From the NCBI GenBank assembly GCA_018372435.1, contig JAHAJA010000014.1:30467-94466 (forward strand): a DNA stretch of 64,000 bases, given 5' to 3'. Source of the DNA: Clostridiales bacterium (GTDB lineage Bacteria > Bacillota > Clostridia > Lachnospirales > Lachnospiraceae). Position numbers and translations under genes: made by a program. Each line of letters begins with the position of its first letter. The first letter of the stretch is position 1. This document shows, one piece after another, positions 8,034 to 17,678 of this stretch. The notes beneath the pieces are model-generated. The model saw only the letters and a list, made by a program, of their open reading frames with translations, was not told where the DNA came from and did no database searches.

Positions 8034-9704
8034 CTACACTTCCATAATGATTGGTAAAATCATTGGATTTCTCTTCGTTTTCTTCCATAGATAATCACTT
8101 AGAGAATCCTTAATCTCCATCTTAATCTTGCCCCAATCGGTAACGTTACGATCAATACATTTATCTAGTGCATTATTAACTACTTCTCTTGCATCATCCA
8201 TAAGTGTTTCTGACTCTCTTACATAAACGAAACCACGTGATACAATATCTGGTCCTGAAAGTATCTGATTGCTGTATTTTTCTAATGTTACAACTACAAT
8301 TAATAAACCATTCTCTGCTAGATGTTGACGATCACGAAGAACGATATTACCAACATCACCAACTCCAAGACCATCTACTAAGATACCTTGTGCTGGTACT
8401 TTACCAACTACAGCTGCTTTTTCTTCAGAAACTTCAAGTACATCACCAGTAGATAAGATGCGAATATTATCTTTTGGAATTCCAAGACTTTCCGCGATCT
8501 CTGCATGTTTCATAAGATGGCGGTATTCACCATGCACTGGAATAGCATATTGAGGCTTAGTAAGAGCATAGATTAACTTAATTTCTTCCTGACAGGCATG
8601 TCCAGATACGTGAGTATCTTGGAATACTACTTTAGCACCCTTCATTGATAATTCATTAATTACCTTAGAAACTGGTTTTTCATTACCAGGTATTGGTGTT
8701 GAACTAAAGATAACCGTATCACCAGGTTTAATTGTAACTTTTTTGTGAATAGATGCTGCCATTCTTGATAGTGCTGCCATGGCTTCTCCTTGGCTACCAG
8801 TTGTAATTAATACAAGCTGCTCATCCGAATAGTTTTTCATCTGTTCAATATCAATTAAAACATTATCAGGCATATTAATATATCCAAGTTCTGATGCTGT
8901 CGATATAATATTAACCATGCTACGACCTTCAATTACAACCTTACGATTGTATTTCACAGCAGAATTGATAACCTGTTGTACACGATCTACGTTAGAAGCA
9001 AATGTTGCTACGATGATACGATGTTTCGTATTCTCAGCAAATATATTCTCAAATGTTTTTCCAACTGTACGCTCAGACATGGTATAACCAGGTCTCTCTA
9101 CATTAGTACTATCGCACATTAAGGCTAGTACACCCTTCTTGCCGATTTCAGCAAATCGTTGTAAATCGATTGTACTTCCGAATACTGGAGTATAATCTAC
9201 TTTAAAGTCACCAGTATGAACAATAATTCCAGCTGGTGAATAGATTGCTAGAGCAGCTGCATCCGCAATACTATGATTTGTACGAATGAATTCAATACGG
9301 AAACAACCAAGATTGATAGATTGTCCATATTTAATAACTTTACGTTTCGTATTCTTTAATAAGTTGTGTTCCTTTAACTTATTCTCAATGATTCCTATTG
9401 TAAGTTTTGTTGCATAGATTGGAACATTGATATTCTTAAGAACATATGGTAAACCACCAATATGATCTTCATGGGCATGAGTGATTACAAACCCTTTTAC
9501 TTTATCTATATTATTCATAAGATATGTTACATCTGGTATAACTAAATCAATACCTAACATATCATCTTCTGGGAATGAAAGACCACAATCAACTACAATG
9601 ATACTGTCTTCATATTCAAACGCTGTAATATTCATTCCTATTTGTTCTAGTCCACCTAGAGGAATGATCTTTACTCCCTTTCCATTTGTTTCTTTTGCTT
9701 TCAA
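8034..9704 (-). CDS. rnj: Ribonuclease J
   Basis: 556-residue metallo-beta-lactamase/beta-CASP ribonuclease with 5'-3' exo- and endonuclease activity in mRNA decay and RNA maturation. The zinc motif HAHEDH is at residues 76-81, further metal ligands are in VHTGDFKVD, the beta-CASP part has ATFASNVDR and VSGHA, and the C-terminal domain is present. The start codon is TTG at 9704, supported by a strong GGAGGTG 7 nt upstream and by no useful ATG before the conserved GGLEQIGMN. Whether it is the J1 or J2 type cannot be said. Confidence 0.93.
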   Translation of the reverse strand: MKAKETNGKGVKIIPLGGLEQIGMNITAFEYEDSIIVVDCGLSFPEDDMLGIDLVIPDVTYLMNNIDKVKGFVITHAHEDHIGGLPYVLKNINVPIYATKLTIGIIENKLKEHNLLKNTKRKVIKYGQSINLGCFRIEFIRTNHSIADAAALAIYSPAGIIVHTGDFKVDYTPVFGSTIDLQRFAEIGKKGVLALMCDSTNVERPGYTMSERTVGKTFENIFAENTKHRIIVATFASNVDRVQQVINSAVKYNRKVVIEGRSMVNIISTASELGYINMPDNVLIDIEQMKNYSDEQLVLITTGSQGEAMAALSRMAASIHKKVTIKPGDTVIFSSTPIPGNEKPVSKVINELSMKGAKVVFQDTHVSGHACQEEIKLIYALTKPQYAIPVHGEYRHLMKHAEIAESLGIPKDNIRILSTGDVLEVSEEKAAVVGKVPAQGILVDGLGVGDVGNIVLRDRQHLAENGLLIVVVTLEKYSNQILSGPDIVSRGFVYVRESETLMDDAREVVNNALDKCIDRNVTDWGKIKMEIKDSLSDYLWKKTKRNPMILPIIMEV

Positions 9705-9830
9705 AAAATAGCACCTCCAATGATTTTTTTATTCTATATTTCGATCATTGTTAATATACAGTTATACTGCCTGCATTCGTCATTTGGAGTGCGTCTCTAC
9801 ATATTCACTTTATTTATCGTTACTACTCAG

Positions 9831-10304
9831 TTAAGCTCTATCTGAGCCATCCTTTTTTTCACGTTGGCACTTAGTACAATAACCAAACAGTTTCACTTCA
9901 TGGTCTACTACACGAAAACCCTTCGATTCATATATTCTTTGTTCTAGCGTTTCAAGCAAATCATCTTCAAAAGAAAATACATTTCCACAATTGTGACAAA
10001 TTAAGTGGTGATGATGGTGTTCAAAGTTTTCTTTTCCTAACTTTCCTATCTCATAGCGTACATAACCATCATCTAAGTTTAATTTATCAATTAAATGTAA
10101 CTCCGATAATAGTTGAATCGTACGATATACTGTAGCTAGTCCGATTTCAGGATATCTTTCTTTGACACAATCATATATTTCCTCTGCAGTTAAATGCTTA
10201 TCTGGTCTACTATCCAAAACTTCTAAAATCGCAATTCTTTGTGTCGTAACTTTTAATCCGTTTTCTTTTAATAATTCTTTAAAACGCGTTTGGTTATTAG
10301 ACAT
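9831..10304 (-). CDS. Fur family metal-dependent transcriptional repressor
   Basis: 157 residues with the usual Fur layout: winged helix (about 10-85, with TAEEIYDCVKERYPEIGLATVYRT) and a dimerisation/metal domain carrying HHHHHLICHNC and a second CTKCQ, i.e. a structural Zn(Cys)4 site. It could be Fur, PerR or Zur; the metal-site residues do not decide. The frame is open 66 codons further upstream, but the ATG at 10304 fits the family length and has AGGGGGG 5-6 nt before it. It lies in the ireB-ruvX-DUF1292 gene row. Confidence 0.88.
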   Translation of the reverse strand: MSNNQTRFKELLKENGLKVTTQRIAILEVLDSRPDKHLTAEEIYDCVKERYPEIGLATVYRTIQLLSELHLIDKLNLDDGYVRYEIGKLGKENFEHHHHHLICHNCGNVFSFEDDLLETLEQRIYESKGFRVVDHEVKLFGYCTKCQREKKDGSDRA

Positions 10305-10569
10305 CATGGCCCCCCTGCCTGTTATTACAGGTATAATAAAGTAAGTGCACAGTAGCATAGCTACGTTACACAGATAGAGATACTCCCTATTAACAAAATG
10401 CATAATATTCCAATGATTATATATACACTTAAGTTTTGCTTTATTGTTCATCTTTGCATCGTATAGCAATGCAATGGCTTTATTGCCTTTTCTATATCTA
10501 AACATCGCACTAAGCGATTCGTATCTTTCTCTCTTTTACTTTGCAAGCTGACTTGCAAACTTCGTCCTA

Positions 10570-10857
10570 TTATTCTTTTTCTAATTCAATATCCGTATCA
10601 TCAAGCATCTCTATAAATACTTTTGAAATTGCTTGTAATTCGTTATCATCTTCAACAACATCATAAAGAATTTCATCTGCTTCATTTGCTGATTCTCTTA
10701 ATATTAATGCATTTGCTTCTTCATCTTCAATAGAATCTGCTACTAAGATATAGTTTACACCATTAATCATTGTTTGTTCAAGTACATAGAATTCTATCTT
10801 TTCATTGTCCTGTGTAGTAAACACAATTTTTTCCTGCTTGTCTTGCTTTTCTTCCAT
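10570..10857 (-). CDS. DUF1292 protein (YrzB-like)
   Basis: 95 residues, strongly acidic, with the DUF1292 core (IVFTTQDNEKIEFYVLEQT, then YILVADS). Function unknown. In many Firmicutes it directly follows ireB and ruvX, as here (3-nt gap after ruvX). An AGGAG site precedes ATG 10857, inside the end of ruvX, so the two genes are probably co-translated. Confidence 0.8.
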   Translation of the reverse strand: MEEKQDKQEKIVFTTQDNEKIEFYVLEQTMINGVNYILVADSIEDEEANALILRESANEADEILYDVVEDDNELQAISKVFIEMLDDTDIELEKE

Positions 10858-10860
10858 TAT

Positions 10861-11316
10861 CTATTCTCCTTCGCTTGCATTGTCCATAGTTCGCTCCATG
10901 GCTAATTTATCTAAATACCCTTGTAATATGAAAACTGCAGCTACTTTATCTACAACTTTAGCTCGATTTTCTCTACGTACATCGCCTTCTATAAGCGCTT
11001 GATGTGCTGCAACGGTTGTTAGTCTTTCATCCCATAAAACTACTTCTAATCCTGTACGTCTTCGTAACATCTCTGCAAATTCTTCTGATTTCTCTGCACG
11101 TTCACCAATTGTATTGTTCATATTCTTAGGATATCCAAGAACTATGCACTTAACTTCATATTCTTTGGCTAATTCCTCAATTCTAGCAAGTGTCTGTCTT
11201 AACTTGTCAGGTTGTTTTCTTCGAATTACTTCAATTCCCTGTGCAGTTAATAATAGTGCATCACTAATTGCCACACCAACTGTAACTGAGCCATAATCCA
11301 GCCCCATTATTCTCAT
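10861..11316 (-). CDS. ruvX: RuvX/YqgF Holliday-junction-resolvase-fold nuclease
   Basis: 151 residues with the RNase H-like fold. Motifs: the N-terminal MGLDYGSVTVGVAISD with the first catalytic Asp, central VLGYPKNMNNTIGERAE, and WDERLTTVAAHQAL near the end. YqgF proteins act in 16S rRNA 5'-end processing and possibly recombination. ATG 11316 is preferred to an in-frame TTG at 11334 because GGAG lies 5 nt before it and the conserved strand starts immediately. Confidence 0.88.
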   Translation of the reverse strand: MRIMGLDYGSVTVGVAISDALLLTAQGIEVIRRKQPDKLRQTLARIEELAKEYEVKCIVLGYPKNMNNTIGERAEKSEEFAEMLRRRTGLEVVLWDERLTTVAAHQALIEGDVRRENRAKVVDKVAAVFILQGYLDKLAMERTMDNASEGE

Positions 11317-11484
11317 AAAATCTCCAATCCGCAAATCTAATAATTCTGACTAGTGTACTGACATGTTCATCTTTAGACAAAACCTACTGTATCGTTTCGT
11401 TAATTATGATTGTGTCAGCACACTTAGCTTCCATTATGTGTAAAAACCGTAATGCACAATGGACTACCACATCTAGAATTATTC

Positions 11485-11748
11485 TTATTTTGTTAGTCTC
11501 GTATTAATATAATTTTCCAAAAGTTCTTCTAAGATTTCATCACGTTCAACTTTCATGATTAAACTTCTTGCACCTTTGTGGCTTGTAATATAAGTAGGAT
11601 CCCCTGACATAATATAACCAACGATTTGATTTACTGGATTGTATCCTTTTTCTGTTAATGCAGTAAATATTGTGGCAATTACTTCACTTACCTGAATCTC
11701 AGGTTCCTTCTGTACTTTAAAATATTGAGTATTACTATTGTCTTGCAT
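11485..11748 (-). CDS. ireB: IreB family regulatory protein (DUF965)
   Basis: 87 residues, matching the IreB/YrzL size. Diagnostic stretch: TALTEKGYNPVNQIVGYIMS then GDPTYITSHKGAR. In enterococci IreB is phosphorylated by the PASTA kinase IreK and affects cephalosporin tolerance; the role here is unknown. In Firmicutes it normally precedes ruvX, as it does here. Confidence 0.88.
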   Translation of the reverse strand: MQDNSNTQYFKVQKEPEIQVSEVIATIFTALTEKGYNPVNQIVGYIMSGDPTYITSHKGARSLIMKVERDEILEELLENYINTRLTK

Positions 11749-11913
11749 GTTATCACGTTCCCTTTTCTAGCAATTTGTTACATATTGCTTTATCATTAAT
11801 CTCCGTTATAATTATATTAATATATCCGAGCTAAAAATTCAATGTATTATTTTGAATAATTGATAAGTTACATGTTTTTTGTAACTTATGCTCATCATTT
11901 TTCTATAATTTTT

Positions 11914-13308
11914 CTATAATGGAGAAACAGCTGAGTCATAACAAGCATAAAGAACATCATCTGTAACAAAATCAAGAATCTTTACTGACACTATTTTATT
12001 AATCAATGTATCATCACCTTCTACAGCAACTTTAACATACCTATTCGTATGTCCCACTACATAAGAATTATCCTTAATTGTCACAACTTCTTCAAACAAA
12101 ACGGTATCTTCTTCACCAATAAATGATTGGTAATAGGAATGATTATTCTCTTTATCAAGTGTAATTAAAACTTCACTCCGCTTATGTTTTATACTTTCAT
12201 CGACCTGGTCTTCCATAGCTGCTGCTTTTGTTCCCTGTCTCTTTGAATACTTGAATATATGAGTTTGAGCAAATTTTATTTTCTTAAGGAATTCCCTTGT
12301 AACTTCGAATTCTTCCTCAGTTTCGCCAGGGAAACCTACGATAACATCAGTTGTAATGGCAGGCTTATCAAAATACTCTCGTAATAATTCACATTTTTCG
12401 TAATACATAGTCGTATCATATTTACGATTCATTCTCTTTAAGGTTGTATCACAACCACTTTGAAGTGATAAATGAAAATGAGGACAGAATTTTTTGTTCT
12501 TACTTAAAGTTTTAACAAATTCATCCGTGATTATTCTTGGTTCTAGCGATCCAAGACGAATGCGCTCTAATCCTTCGACTTCACTAATCTCTGTAATCAC
12601 CTGTAATAACGGAGTGTTTTGTGCTTGATTAATTGCTTGATCGTATTCGTCCGCTGTATTACTATCCATACCAAAAGAAGATAGATGGATCCCTGTTAAC
12701 ACAACTTCTTTATATCCCTTTTCCACCAAGCGGTGTACTTCAGCTAAGATATCTTCTTTTTTTCTACTTCTTATTCTTCCCCTTGTATATGGAATAATAC
12801 AGTACGAGCAAAATTGATTACATCCATCCTGAATCTTCATATAAGCTCTAGTTTTCTCTGATAACGAACCAATTGCCAATTCTTCATACTCTGTATCATG
12901 TGCAATATCAATAACAGCTTCATTATAAGTACTATTATCTAGATATGCCTCCACTAAAGATACAATTTGTTTCTTTTGATTGTTACCTACGACAAGATTG
13001 ATTGCTTCATCTTGTTCAAGTGCTTCTTTTGCAGCTTGAGCATAACAACCAACTGCAACTACTACTGCATTCTCATTATTTTTCTTTGCCTTGTGTAACA
13101 TCTGTCTTGATTTTCGATCAGCTATATTTGTCACTGTGCAAGTATTTACCACATATATATCTGCTTTGTCGTTGAATTCTACGACTTTATATGAGGCATC
13201 TTTAAATAATTGTTCCATTGCCTCTGTTTCATATGAATTTACTTTACACCCTAATGTTAAGAATGCTACTTTCTTAACATTGCTATCCTGATTATTTAGA
13301 TTACTCAT
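11914..13308 (-). CDS. mtaB: MtaB, tRNA t6A37 methylthiotransferase
   Basis: 464-residue radical-SAM methylthiotransferase that converts t6A to ms2t6A at tRNA position 37. Three domains are seen: UPF0004 N-domain with cysteines in GCKVN, NTCTVT and GCYAQ (second Fe-S cluster); radical SAM motif CNQFCSYC (about residue 166); C-terminal TRAM domain. An upstream TTG at 13335 would add nine residues; ATG 13308 with AAAGGAA before it is preferred. The gene is divergent from the HPr-like gene. Confidence 0.9.
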   Translation of the reverse strand: MSNLNNQDSNVKKVAFLTLGCKVNSYETEAMEQLFKDASYKVVEFNDKADIYVVNTCTVTNIADRKSRQMLHKAKKNNENAVVVAVGCYAQAAKEALEQDEAINLVVGNNQKKQIVSLVEAYLDNSTYNEAVIDIAHDTEYEELAIGSLSEKTRAYMKIQDGCNQFCSYCIIPYTRGRIRSRKKEDILAEVHRLVEKGYKEVVLTGIHLSSFGMDSNTADEYDQAINQAQNTPLLQVITEISEVEGLERIRLGSLEPRIITDEFVKTLSKNKKFCPHFHLSLQSGCDTTLKRMNRKYDTTMYYEKCELLREYFDKPAITTDVIVGFPGETEEEFEVTREFLKKIKFAQTHIFKYSKRQGTKAAAMEDQVDESIKHKRSEVLITLDKENNHSYYQSFIGEEDTVLFEEVVTIKDNSYVVGHTNRYVKVAVEGDDTLINKIVSVKILDFVTDDVLYACYDSAVSPL

Positions 13309-13501
13309 TCCAATTCCTTTCAATAAAATGGACAAACTTTTTGACGTTTCTTACGTTTGTCATGGCCTATTTTTATCTATATTGCATATTGACTTTTCAA
13401 TGTTGAAACTGTAGTATTATAGTATAATAAACGATAGTAAAAACAAGCGATTTCGTATCTTTTCTATTGTTTAAATTCAAACACCTAAGGAGGATTTTAC
13501 T

Positions 13502-13735
13502 ATGAAAACAGTTAGAATTTCATTAAATTCAATTGATAAGGTAAAAGCATTCGTTAATGAAGTAACAAAATTTAATACTGATTTTGATTTAGTTTCTGGT
13601 AGATATGTAATTGATGCAAAATCAATCATGGGTATCTTCAGTTTAGATTTATCAAAACCAATTGATTTAAACATTCATAACGAAGAAAGCGTAGATACTA
13701 TTTTAGCAGCACTTGCTCCATATATCGTTGAATAG
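13502..13735 (+). CDS. HPr-like protein without the phosphorylatable histidine
   Basis: 77 residues with the HPr fold pattern. The regulatory-serine region is intact (AKSIMGIFSLDL, Ser41 matching HPr Ser46), but the active-site segment GIHARPA is replaced by SIDKVKA, with Asp12 where His15 should be. It therefore cannot carry phosphate for the PTS, and looks more like Crh-type proteins that are read only through the serine. A strong AAGGAGG ribosome site and its own terminator suggest a well-expressed single gene. Function is inferred. Confidence 0.75.
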   Translation: MKTVRISLNSIDKVKAFVNEVTKFNTDFDLVSGRYVIDAKSIMGIFSLDLSKPIDLNIHNEESVDTILAALAPYIVE

Positions 13736-13785
13736 TTAGTAAGTTATTGGTAATATGCGCGAGAGGTAAGTAATTACTTATTGGG

Positions 13786-13812
13786 GAGGATACGTAGTAT
13801 CCTCTTTTTTTT
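13786..13812 (+). terminator. Terminator of the HPr-like gene
   Basis: GAGGATAC/GTATCCTC stem with a 3-nt loop, then eight T, 50 nt after the stop codon. Confidence 0.85.
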
Positions 13813-13965
13813 ATGCACTTTTATTTCTTCTCGTCTATATTATTACTTATATCAGCCAAATACAATGATCCCTTATCATTCTAAAGAACATTCACAGTGA
13901 CCACATTTAGTTAGCTAAGAGCTTTCTATATGCAGTCACTATGAATCTGTACTTATTTTGTAACT

Positions 13966-15144
13966 TTATTTCACTTCAATCGTTTCGATTGTATCTAACG
14001 CTGTTTTTACTAACTCGTCAATCTTTTCTTCTAGATTACGTTCTGATCGTTGGATTATTCCAATATTTGGTTTTGTAACTGGGTGCTTTGCTACGAAGAT
14101 AGTACAGCAATCTTCAAACGGTAAGATTGATGTTTCATATGTGTTAATCTTCTCTGCAATATCAACGATATCTTGTTTATCAAAACCGATTACTGGACGA
14201 TACACTGGGATTTCACAAACTGCATCTGTTGCTGCAAGACTTTGCATTGTCTGACTAGCTACTTGTCCAATACTTTCTCCCGTAATTAATCCAAGGCAGT
14301 TTGTACTTGTTGCAATTGTTTGCGCAATACGCATCATATATCTTCTCATAATTATTGTTAATTCATCATGAGGACATTTCTCATAGATATATAACTGAAT
14401 ATCAGTAAAGTTAACTACATGAAGGTTGATTGGACCTGAATATCTCGAAACAAGCTTAGCTAAATCAACAACCTTTTGTTTTGCTCTTTCACTTGTATAT
14501 GGTGGAGCGTGAAAATAAACAGCGTCAATTTTAACACCACGTTTTGAAATCATATATCCAGCAACTGGACTATCAATACCACCTGATAGTAATAACATTG
14601 CTTTACCGTTAGTACCAACTGGCATTCCACCTGGTCCTGGAATAATCATAGAATATACATATGCCTTGTGTCTAACCTCTACGTTAATACGTACTTTTGG
14701 CTCTCTAACATCTACTTTCATCTCTGGGAAGCGGTCTAATAATGCTGCTCCCATATCGATACAGATATCAGGGGATTTGATTGGATATTGTTTATCTCCA
14801 CGTTTTGCTTCTACTTTGAATGTGAAGTTACGATCTGGATATTGGTTTTCTACAAAATCTCCTACTTCTTTAACAAGGTTATCCCAAGCTGTATTCTCAA
14901 TGATTACGACAGGACAGATTGCGGCAATACCAAATACTCGCTGAAGTGCTTCTACAGTCTCCTCATAATCATATTCTGATAGTGCTTCGATATAGATTCT
15001 TCCTTGCTCTTTTGATACATAAAACTCCCCATCAATATCTTTTAATGCATATTTGATCTGATCACGTAATGCATTTTCGAATAAATAACGGTTCTTTCCT
15101 TTAATTCCGATTTCAGCATACTTTATTAGGAATGCTTTAAACAT
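13966..15144 (-). CDS. thiI: ThiI, tRNA 4-thiouridine synthetase
   Basis: 392 residues. N-terminal ferredoxin-like and THUMP domains (to about residue 165), then an ATP-pyrophosphatase domain with the PP-loop LLSGGIDSPVAGY. The end CCTIFVAKHPVTKP matches Bacillus-type ThiI, which lacks the rhodanese domain of the E. coli protein. It uses sulfur from a cysteine desulfurase to make s4U8 in tRNA; the desulfurase gene is directly upstream, the usual pairing. ATG 15144 with GGTGGGA before it is chosen over an earlier in-frame codon at 15180. Confidence 0.93.
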   Translation of the reverse strand: MFKAFLIKYAEIGIKGKNRYLFENALRDQIKYALKDIDGEFYVSKEQGRIYIEALSEYDYEETVEALQRVFGIAAICPVVIIENTAWDNLVKEVGDFVENQYPDRNFTFKVEAKRGDKQYPIKSPDICIDMGAALLDRFPEMKVDVREPKVRINVEVRHKAYVYSMIIPGPGGMPVGTNGKAMLLLSGGIDSPVAGYMISKRGVKIDAVYFHAPPYTSERAKQKVVDLAKLVSRYSGPINLHVVNFTDIQLYIYEKCPHDELTIIMRRYMMRIAQTIATSTNCLGLITGESIGQVASQTMQSLAATDAVCEIPVYRPVIGFDKQDIVDIAEKINTYETSILPFEDCCTIFVAKHPVTKPNIGIIQRSERNLEEKIDELVKTALDTIETIEVK

Positions 15145-15274
15145 ATATTCCCACCTGTGCCTTTCTTTATTGTATCTCATAGTTTATCATGATTCATAAT
15201 TCATCTCATAATCCAAAACTTATCTAATAATTTATCATAATTAATAACAGTGTATCAATTTTCCTCTATCTATC

Positions 15275-16489
15275 TTAATGTCGAGTATATCTTCTTAAGA
15301 CAGGCAATATTGCGCTTAGCTGTTCTATTGCAAAATCAATCTCTTCTTTTGTCGTATTAACCGAGAAACTAAATCGAATCGTTGAATCTAACAATTCTTT
15401 CTTAACCCCAATTGCACGTAAAGTACCACTTAGCCCTGGATGATTAGACGCACACGCGGAACCAGATGATATATAAACGCCTTTATCCTCAAGAGAATGT
15501 AGTAATACTTCGCTTCGGACTCCGTCAAAACTTACGCTAACAATATGAGGCGCTGTCTCCTGTAGCGTAGGAAGATCTACCGCATTCACTGTAGTTCCTT
15601 CAAGCTTCCGAATTTCATCTATAAAATACTGCTTTAACTCATATAGGTTTGCTATCTTATCATCATGGTTCGTATAGATTTCTTCTACCGCTTTACCTAA
15701 ACCTGCAATTCCTGGTACATTCTCTGTACCAGAACGCATGCCTTTTTGTTGTTCTCCACCATAGATGATCGGTTTGATCTTCACTTTATCTCTAATATAT
15801 AAGAAACCAACACCCTTAGGTCCATGAATCTTATGGCCACTTACAGACATCAAATCAATACCAAGGCGTTTCGGAAAGATTTTGAACTTACCAAAGGCTT
15901 GTATTGCATCAACATGGAATAATGTATTAGCATTCTTTGATTTAATTAGCTTAGAAATCGCCTCTATATCTTCAACTGCACCAACTTCATTATTCACATA
16001 CATAATGGAAACCAAGATCGTATCAGGACGAATTGCCGCTTCTAATTTATCCATTCTCACCTTACCATTACCATCAACTGGAAGATATGTCACTTCGTAT
16101 CCACAATCCTCCAGAAAAATAAGAGGGTTATGCACAGAAGGATGTTCTATGTTGGTTGTAATAATATGTTTACCCGTTCTATTGTTCGCTAAAGCGGTAC
16201 CAATGAGTGCCATATTATTGGACTCTGTACCACCAGAAGTAAATACGATTTCTTTCGCATCAACTTTAAGGTTTTTGGCAATTATATTCTTAGCGTTTAT
16301 TATATATTTTTCTGCATTTATACCTTTTGCATGCATGGAAGATGGATTTCCATAATCTACTTCAAGTGTTTGCATCATAATATCGCGCACACTGTCAAAC
16401 ACTCTTGTCGTAGCAGCATTATCCAGATAGGCTTGCTTATCTTGGTAAGCTTGCTTATCTTGGTGTTTTTCATTTACTTGTGTATCCAT
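15275..16489 (-). CDS. Cysteine desulfurase (NifS/IscS-like, ThiI partner)
   Basis: 404-residue PLP enzyme that moves sulfur from cysteine to an acceptor. Seen: AYLDNAATT, SGGTESNN, HVDAIQAFGK, SGHKIHGPKG with the PLP lysine, and SSGSACASNHPG with the catalytic cysteine. It most likely feeds ThiI, encoded just downstream. The N-terminus has an exact 18-bp tandem duplication (DKQAY twice) just before the conserved start of the fold. The ribosome-site GGAG is unusually far (about 15 nt) from ATG 16489, and an in-frame stop lies two codons before it. Confidence 0.92.
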   Translation of the reverse strand: MDTQVNEKHQDKQAYQDKQAYLDNAATTRVFDSVRDIMMQTLEVDYGNPSSMHAKGINAEKYIINAKNIIAKNLKVDAKEIVFTSGGTESNNMALIGTALANNRTGKHIITTNIEHPSVHNPLIFLEDCGYEVTYLPVDGNGKVRMDKLEAAIRPDTILVSIMYVNNEVGAVEDIEAISKLIKSKNANTLFHVDAIQAFGKFKIFPKRLGIDLMSVSGHKIHGPKGVGFLYIRDKVKIKPIIYGGEQQKGMRSGTENVPGIAGLGKAVEEIYTNHDDKIANLYELKQYFIDEIRKLEGTTVNAVDLPTLQETAPHIVSVSFDGVRSEVLLHSLEDKGVYISSGSACASNHPGLSGTLRAIGVKKELLDSTIRFSFSVNTTKEEIDFAIEQLSAILPVLRRYTRH

Positions 16490-16736
16490 AATCTAATAAA
16501 CTTACTCCTTTCCCTTTTATAACTTATTTCGCAATTGTCTGTCAATGGTTTGAATGTCAAAAACCTCTCGTAAAACTTGCCTTCGTCAATTTACACATAT
16601 AAAACTTTACTCATGTTATGTCGAACATAGTTCGATGAGCAATTATATGAAGTCGTTGGTACTTAGGCTCTGTATTCTAGAGCCTTATGTATCACTACGA
16701 GCTTCAACGGGGCGATTTTTGACACTCTAACCCTGT

Positions 16737-17474
16737 CTATTCAAGTTCAAACATTAATACTGACAAAATTGTTAAACCTGCTGTCTCTGTTCGTAAAATT
16801 CTCCTACCTAAAGTAATAGGTTTTATTTCTGATTCCATCGCATAGGCAACTTCATCATCTTCAAATCCACCTTCTGGTCCAATAAATACAGCAACCGATT
16901 TTTTGCCATGTACTTCTTTGATAATTTTCTTTGTTTCTTCCATCCCTTCAGCATGTTCAAATGGAAGCACTTTATATTCCATCTCTTTTGCCATAGAAAT
17001 AGCGTCCTTGTATGACATAACTGGAACAACCTCTGGTATAATCCCCCTGCCAGACTGTTTTGCAGCGCTAGTTGCAATGGATTGCCAACGCTCTAGCTTC
17101 TTTTGCTCCTTCTTCTTATCATCAAGCTTAACAACGCTTCGCTTCATCATAACTGGAACGATTTGATATACACCTAACTCAACTGCTTTTTGTATGATCA
17201 ATTCCATCTTATCCTTCTTAGGAAGGCCTTGGAATAGATAAATCTTAGCAGGTAGTTCCGTCTGCGTATCTTCCGCTTTAACAATCTTTGCTTGTATGAA
17301 TTCACTTGACAAAGTATCAATCGTACAATGATAGTCCATACCTTGTCCATCACATAGAATCATTGCTTCTCCTATCTTCATCCGAAGCACATTCTTAATA
17401 TGATTCACATCAGCCCCCTCAATTGTTATATACTCATCATGAATCTGATTTTGTTCTATATAAAATCGGTACAT
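16737..17474 (-). CDS. rsmE: RsmE, 16S rRNA m3U1498 methyltransferase
   Basis: 245 residues, SPOUT-class methyltransferase. N-terminal PUA-like domain, then the trefoil-knot domain with FIGPEGGFEDDEV and LGRRILRTETA, which bind SAM. It lies downstream of prmA, a very common pairing in Firmicutes. Confidence 0.93.
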   Translation of the reverse strand: MYRFYIEQNQIHDEYITIEGADVNHIKNVLRMKIGEAMILCDGQGMDYHCTIDTLSSEFIQAKIVKAEDTQTELPAKIYLFQGLPKKDKMELIIQKAVELGVYQIVPVMMKRSVVKLDDKKKEQKKLERWQSIATSAAKQSGRGIIPEVVPVMSYKDAISMAKEMEYKVLPFEHAEGMEETKKIIKEVHGKKSVAVFIGPEGGFEDDEVAYAMESEIKPITLGRRILRTETAGLTILSVLMFELE

Positions 17475-17584
17475 ATCCGTGATTGGCTCCTTTCATCTAT
17501 ATATTTATCAAAAACAAAAGCCATTTAATGTTACGCGTACTAATTGATAAATCCTTGCAAAACTCTTATAAACTTTAAGTGCTG

Positions 17585-17634
17585 CTTATCTGCCATACAA
17601 GTAGCGTATTTTGTGTCATTGAATGGCAGATAAG
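17585..17634. repeat. 12-bp inverted repeat between prmA and rsmE
   Basis: CTTATCTGCCAT (17585-17596) pairs exactly with ATGGCAGATAAG (17623-17634). No T-run follows on either strand, so it is more likely an RNA structure or processing site than a terminator. Confidence 0.5.
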
Positions 17635-17678
17635 AAGCATAATGGACACCGTAAATGAGTCTTGCATTATTCAATTCT

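Noticed and set aside
10305..10505. N-terminal extension of the Fur-type protein by 67 residues
   Set aside because: The extension is unlike any Fur protein, and the strong ribosome site lies just before the ATG at 10304.
13389..13428. A precise promoter for the HPr-like gene
   Set aside because: TTGACT, TTGAAA, TATTAT and TATAAT all occur here, but no pair has normal spacing; a promoter is likely, its exact place is not decided.
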